Shown here: positions 62,140-64,000 of the stretch, piece after piece
How positions within the stretch are numbered: position 1 is the first letter of the stretch
Layout: every line of letters begins with the position of its first letter
Assembly (NCBI RefSeq): GCF_003259255.1
Contig: NZ_QGOL01000007.1
Coordinates: 186,001 to 250,000, forward strand
Direction of reading: 5' to 3'
From: Algoriphagus litoralis
GTDB taxonomy: Bacteria > Bacteroidota > Bacteroidia > Cytophagales > Cyclobacteriaceae
Length of the DNA stretch: 64,000 bases
Notes under the pieces: generated by a model
Told to the model about the DNA's origin: nothing
What the model saw: only the letters and a program-made list of their open reading frames with translations
Databases searched by the model: none
Translations under genes and position numbers: made by a program

Positions 62140-62659
62140 GTTGATTAATCAACTCGTACATTAATAGCTCAGCGGAAAAATCTTCCCCGCTGAGCTTAAT
62201 TTTTGCCTGATTGTAAAAGTACTCCCGCTGAAAAAGTAAGCTTTTAAGTTTTAGTGTGATTTCTCCTTGATCCAAATTTGAAAACATGGGGCGGTTTTGA
62301 ATTTTTGATACACGCAGTCTTTCAGAAATGGTATCTAAGGGGACATCCAGGTATACAGAAATGGACTTCTCATTAATCAGGTCCATATTATCATTGAAGC
62401 AAGGCGCTCCACCTCCTGTAGCCAAGACAAAAGACTCATCTCGAAAAAGTAATTCTGACAGCATTTCAGTCTCAAGCTCTCTGAATTTTCCTTCGCCTAA
62501 CATCGAAAAAATCTGCGGAATCTTCATTTGACTAGCATCCTCAACCTGTTGATCCAGATCCAAGTACGGAAACTGTAGCTCTTGGGCTAGCTGGCGTCCA
62601 AATGTGCTTTTCCCACTTCCTGGTAAACCTACCAAAACCACTTTCAGCCATTTGCTCAT
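62129..62659 (-). CDS. aroK: Shikimate kinase
   Basis: A 176-aa P-loop kinase that phosphorylates shikimate in the aromatic amino acid pathway. Walker A is VGLPGSGKST (K17), the shikimate-binding D is in YLDLDQQVEDAS, and LATGGGAPCF is the family GGG signature; the lid is LRVSKIQNRPMF with an R in NRPMF. Length is normal. It follows the DoxX gene with a 4-bp overlap on the same strand. The start codon chosen is the ATG at 62659. Confidence 0.92.
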   Translation of the reverse strand: MSKWLKVVLVGLPGSGKSTFGRQLAQELQFPYLDLDQQVEDASQMKIPQIFSMLGEGKFRELETEMLSELLFRDESFVLATGGGAPCFNDNMDLINEKSISVYLDVPLDTISERLRVSKIQNRPMFSNLDQGEITLKLKSLLFQREYFYNQAKIKLSGEDFSAELLMYELINQLKS

Positions 62660-63753
62660 AAGAAAAAGTCTAAAACATCAGTTGCATCTGGGGTATTGTT
62701 ATGGTGGTACTTTTCCATCACTACACCATCTTTCAAAATCATAACCCCTGGATTGGCACGCATGATAGTTTTGACAACAGTAGCATCGGCCTGCAAGCCT
62801 ATCACACTCCAATTGTTCTTAGAAAGAAAGGCATCGATTTCTTCCTGAGTAGCTGCAGCCATGAAGACCACATCTACTGGGGCACCTTCCATCGATTTAA
62901 CCAAAGCAGTCAATTCATCCAAATTCGCCTCACTCATTTTGGTCATGTTGCTACTAAGAATAACGACTTTGTTCCCTACGAACAAAAACTCAGATTGGTC
63001 ACCTTCATTATTCCATGCGGCAAAATCGGAGATTTTTGGAAGTGCATCCGGATTTTGCAAGACCATCTCAACAAACTCGTAGCCTTCTTCTGTAGGATAC
63101 TGATCAAAAATAACTGTCTCTTCCCCTTTTTTCATGATGTACTTATATTGAAGCGGAGCTGAGGGTTGCATGTTTGTGGGGATACTCACTCCGTTTTTAT
63201 AGGCTCTAAAGTCAATAAATGGAAGATTTTGAATCGCCCAATAGGCAATTCCCAGAGAAAGCACTAAGGTTATAATTGAAGTAGCACTTGCCCATTTGGG
63301 GGTTTCTTCGGGAAGATCTTTTCTGAAAATAAAAAGGAAGGAAATCATCACCAACAAGATAATATCCTTGTAGAAGGACTCCCAAGGGGTCAATTTAATG
63401 GCATCTCCAAAACAGCCACAATCTGTCACTTTGTTAAAATAGGCTGAATAAAAAGTCAAAAAGGTGAAAAATAAAATCATGAGTCCCAATGCCCAAACGG
63501 TTTGCTTTAACTTGACCCCAATAATCAGCATGACGCCTAAAACCACCTCTGCGACGACCAAAACTACGCCTATATACAATGCAAATGGCTTGAAATAATA
63601 GAAGAAACCAGCAATGTCATTGGAGAATACATCAAAATACTCCTCAAGTTTAATGGCTGTTCCGACCGGGTCATTGACTTTAATCAACCCCGAAAAAATA
63701 AAAAGACCCCCTACCAAAAGTCTGAGAATCCAAAGTACAGCTTGCTTATTCAT
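62656..63753 (-). CDS. BT_3928-type DoxX membrane protein
   Basis: A 365-aa protein with four N-terminal membrane segments forming a DoxX domain (VLWILRLLVGGLFIFSGLIK, VEVVLGVMLIIG, etc., with a CGCFGDAIKLTPWESFYKD motif typical of the MauE/DoxX group) followed by a C-terminal thioredoxin-like domain of about 160 residues that lacks CxxC. The BT_3928 family is restricted mostly to Bacteroidota; function is unknown, a role in redox or envelope quality is a guess. It overlaps aroK by 4 bp and follows the DUF1599 gene, an order commonly kept in the phylum. Confidence 0.86.
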   Translation of the reverse strand: MNKQAVLWILRLLVGGLFIFSGLIKVNDPVGTAIKLEEYFDVFSNDIAGFFYYFKPFALYIGVVLVVAEVVLGVMLIIGVKLKQTVWALGLMILFFTFLTFYSAYFNKVTDCGCFGDAIKLTPWESFYKDIILLVMISFLFIFRKDLPEETPKWASATSIITLVLSLGIAYWAIQNLPFIDFRAYKNGVSIPTNMQPSAPLQYKYIMKKGEETVIFDQYPTEEGYEFVEMVLQNPDALPKISDFAAWNNEGDQSEFLFVGNKVVILSSNMTKMSEANLDELTALVKSMEGAPVDVVFMAAATQEEIDAFLSKNNWSVIGLQADATVVKTIMRANPGVMILKDGVVMEKYHHNNTPDATDVLDFFL

Positions 63754-63861
63754 ATATCCATTGATTTTAAACCTGTTAATTCACTTTTTCAAAGCGAAAA
63801 CCATCTTTTTGTTCGACAACACTGATGCATAGTATTAGCCTGTATGAAAATTCGCTTCTAC

Positions 63862-64000
63862 TTAATTCTGATGATACCCTAGTTTAATCAGGCAGAAAAC
63901 CGAATAGTTGATCATGTCCTGATAGTTTGCTTCAATTCCTTCCGAAACTAGCGTAACTCCCTGGTTATCTTCTATTTGTTTGACTCGCAATAGCTTCATC
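63862..64000 (-). CDS. 3' end of a DUF1599 gene
   Basis: The frame is open to the right edge. The visible 46 codons read MKLLRVKQIEDNQGVTLVSE..GIEANYQDMINYSVFCLIKLGYHQN and stop at 63862-63864, which is the C-terminal part of the DUF1599 (nucleotide-modification-associated domain 1) family. The ATG at 63999 is internal to the complete gene. DUF1599 next to BT_3928 and aroK is a Bacteroidota gene order. No further context can be seen. Confidence 0.75.
   Translation of the reverse strand, partial: MKLLRVKQIEDNQGVTLVSEGIEANYQDMINYSVFCLIKLGYHQN

Noticed and set aside
1..64000. CRISPR arrays, tRNA, rRNA and complete insertion sequences
   Set aside because: No regularly spaced identical repeats, cloverleaf-like genes or transposase open frames were seen on either strand.

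Overview
The window looks like ordinary chromosome from a Bacteroidota bacterium, most likely order Cytophagales and close to Cyclobacteriaceae such as Algoriphagus. This is inferred from gene families seen together: a DUF1599 - BT_3928-type DoxX - shikimate kinase run, FloA/NfeD, an OmpP1/FadL porin, a Pif1-like helicase with an HTH_40 tail, an AddAB pair of Bacteroidota type, many lipoproteins with a Cys lipobox, weak Shine-Dalgarno signals and hairpin-plus-T terminators. No rRNA, tRNA, CRISPR array, complete insertion sequence or prophage is visible.

0-12 kb: a truncated gene end, a secreted YciI protein, the addA/addB recombination nuclease-helicase pair (minus strand, overlapping), a secreted GH67 alpha-glucuronidase, a VOC protein, an AT-rich YhcG-type nuclease (DUF1016) and a monoacylglycerol-lipase-like hydrolase. 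12-21 kb: a nested palindromic repeat, a broken DUF4160 gene overlapping an intact DUF2442 gene, a serine hydrolase, a MacAB/Lol-like three-gene exporter (adaptor, permease, ATPase), a HigA-type antitoxin broken by one stop codon, a lipoprotein esterase and a B12-binding radical SAM protein. 21-30 kb: DUF1456, an M20 peptidase, the Pif1-like helicase, a coiled-coil protein and an AsmA-like protein sharing one terminator, and a secreted phosphatase/nuclease coupled to a DUF1080 protein.

30-37.5 kb holds the most unusual unit: an oversized carotenoid-oxygenase-family protein (733 aa, all four iron-binding histidines kept) followed after 6 bp by a 1707-aa signalling protein joining a divergent Ser/Thr kinase domain, an AAA-type ATPase, a helical repeat region, GAF and a class III adenylate cyclase. 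The pair suggests, but does not prove, an apocarotenoid- or light-linked cAMP signalling module.

37.5-51.6 kb is almost entirely minus strand. After a GH109-type oxidoreductase/glycosidase and a DUF2892 protein comes a tight cluster of up to twelve genes read from a Crp/Fnr regulator downwards: rhodanese, DUF547, FAD-dependent oxidoreductase, NapH-like 4Fe-4S membrane protein, two GT2 glycosyltransferases, a lipoprotein, a GT87-like glycosyltransferase, two DUF6503-like lipoproteins and a GH113 glycosidase. It mixes redox and envelope-glycan functions. 51.6-64 kb is mostly housekeeping: a solitary HsdR_N nuclease-fold protein, a ComEA-like HhH protein, hemA, a WG-repeat protein, floA/nfeD, proS, a Gly/Trp/Ser-rich lipoprotein, a FadL-type porin, shikimate kinase, a DoxX protein and the end of a DUF1599 gene.

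Intergenic DNA carries debris of several short repeat families, one of which lies beside both broken toxin-antitoxin-like loci. Four terminators have a stop codon inside the hairpin.
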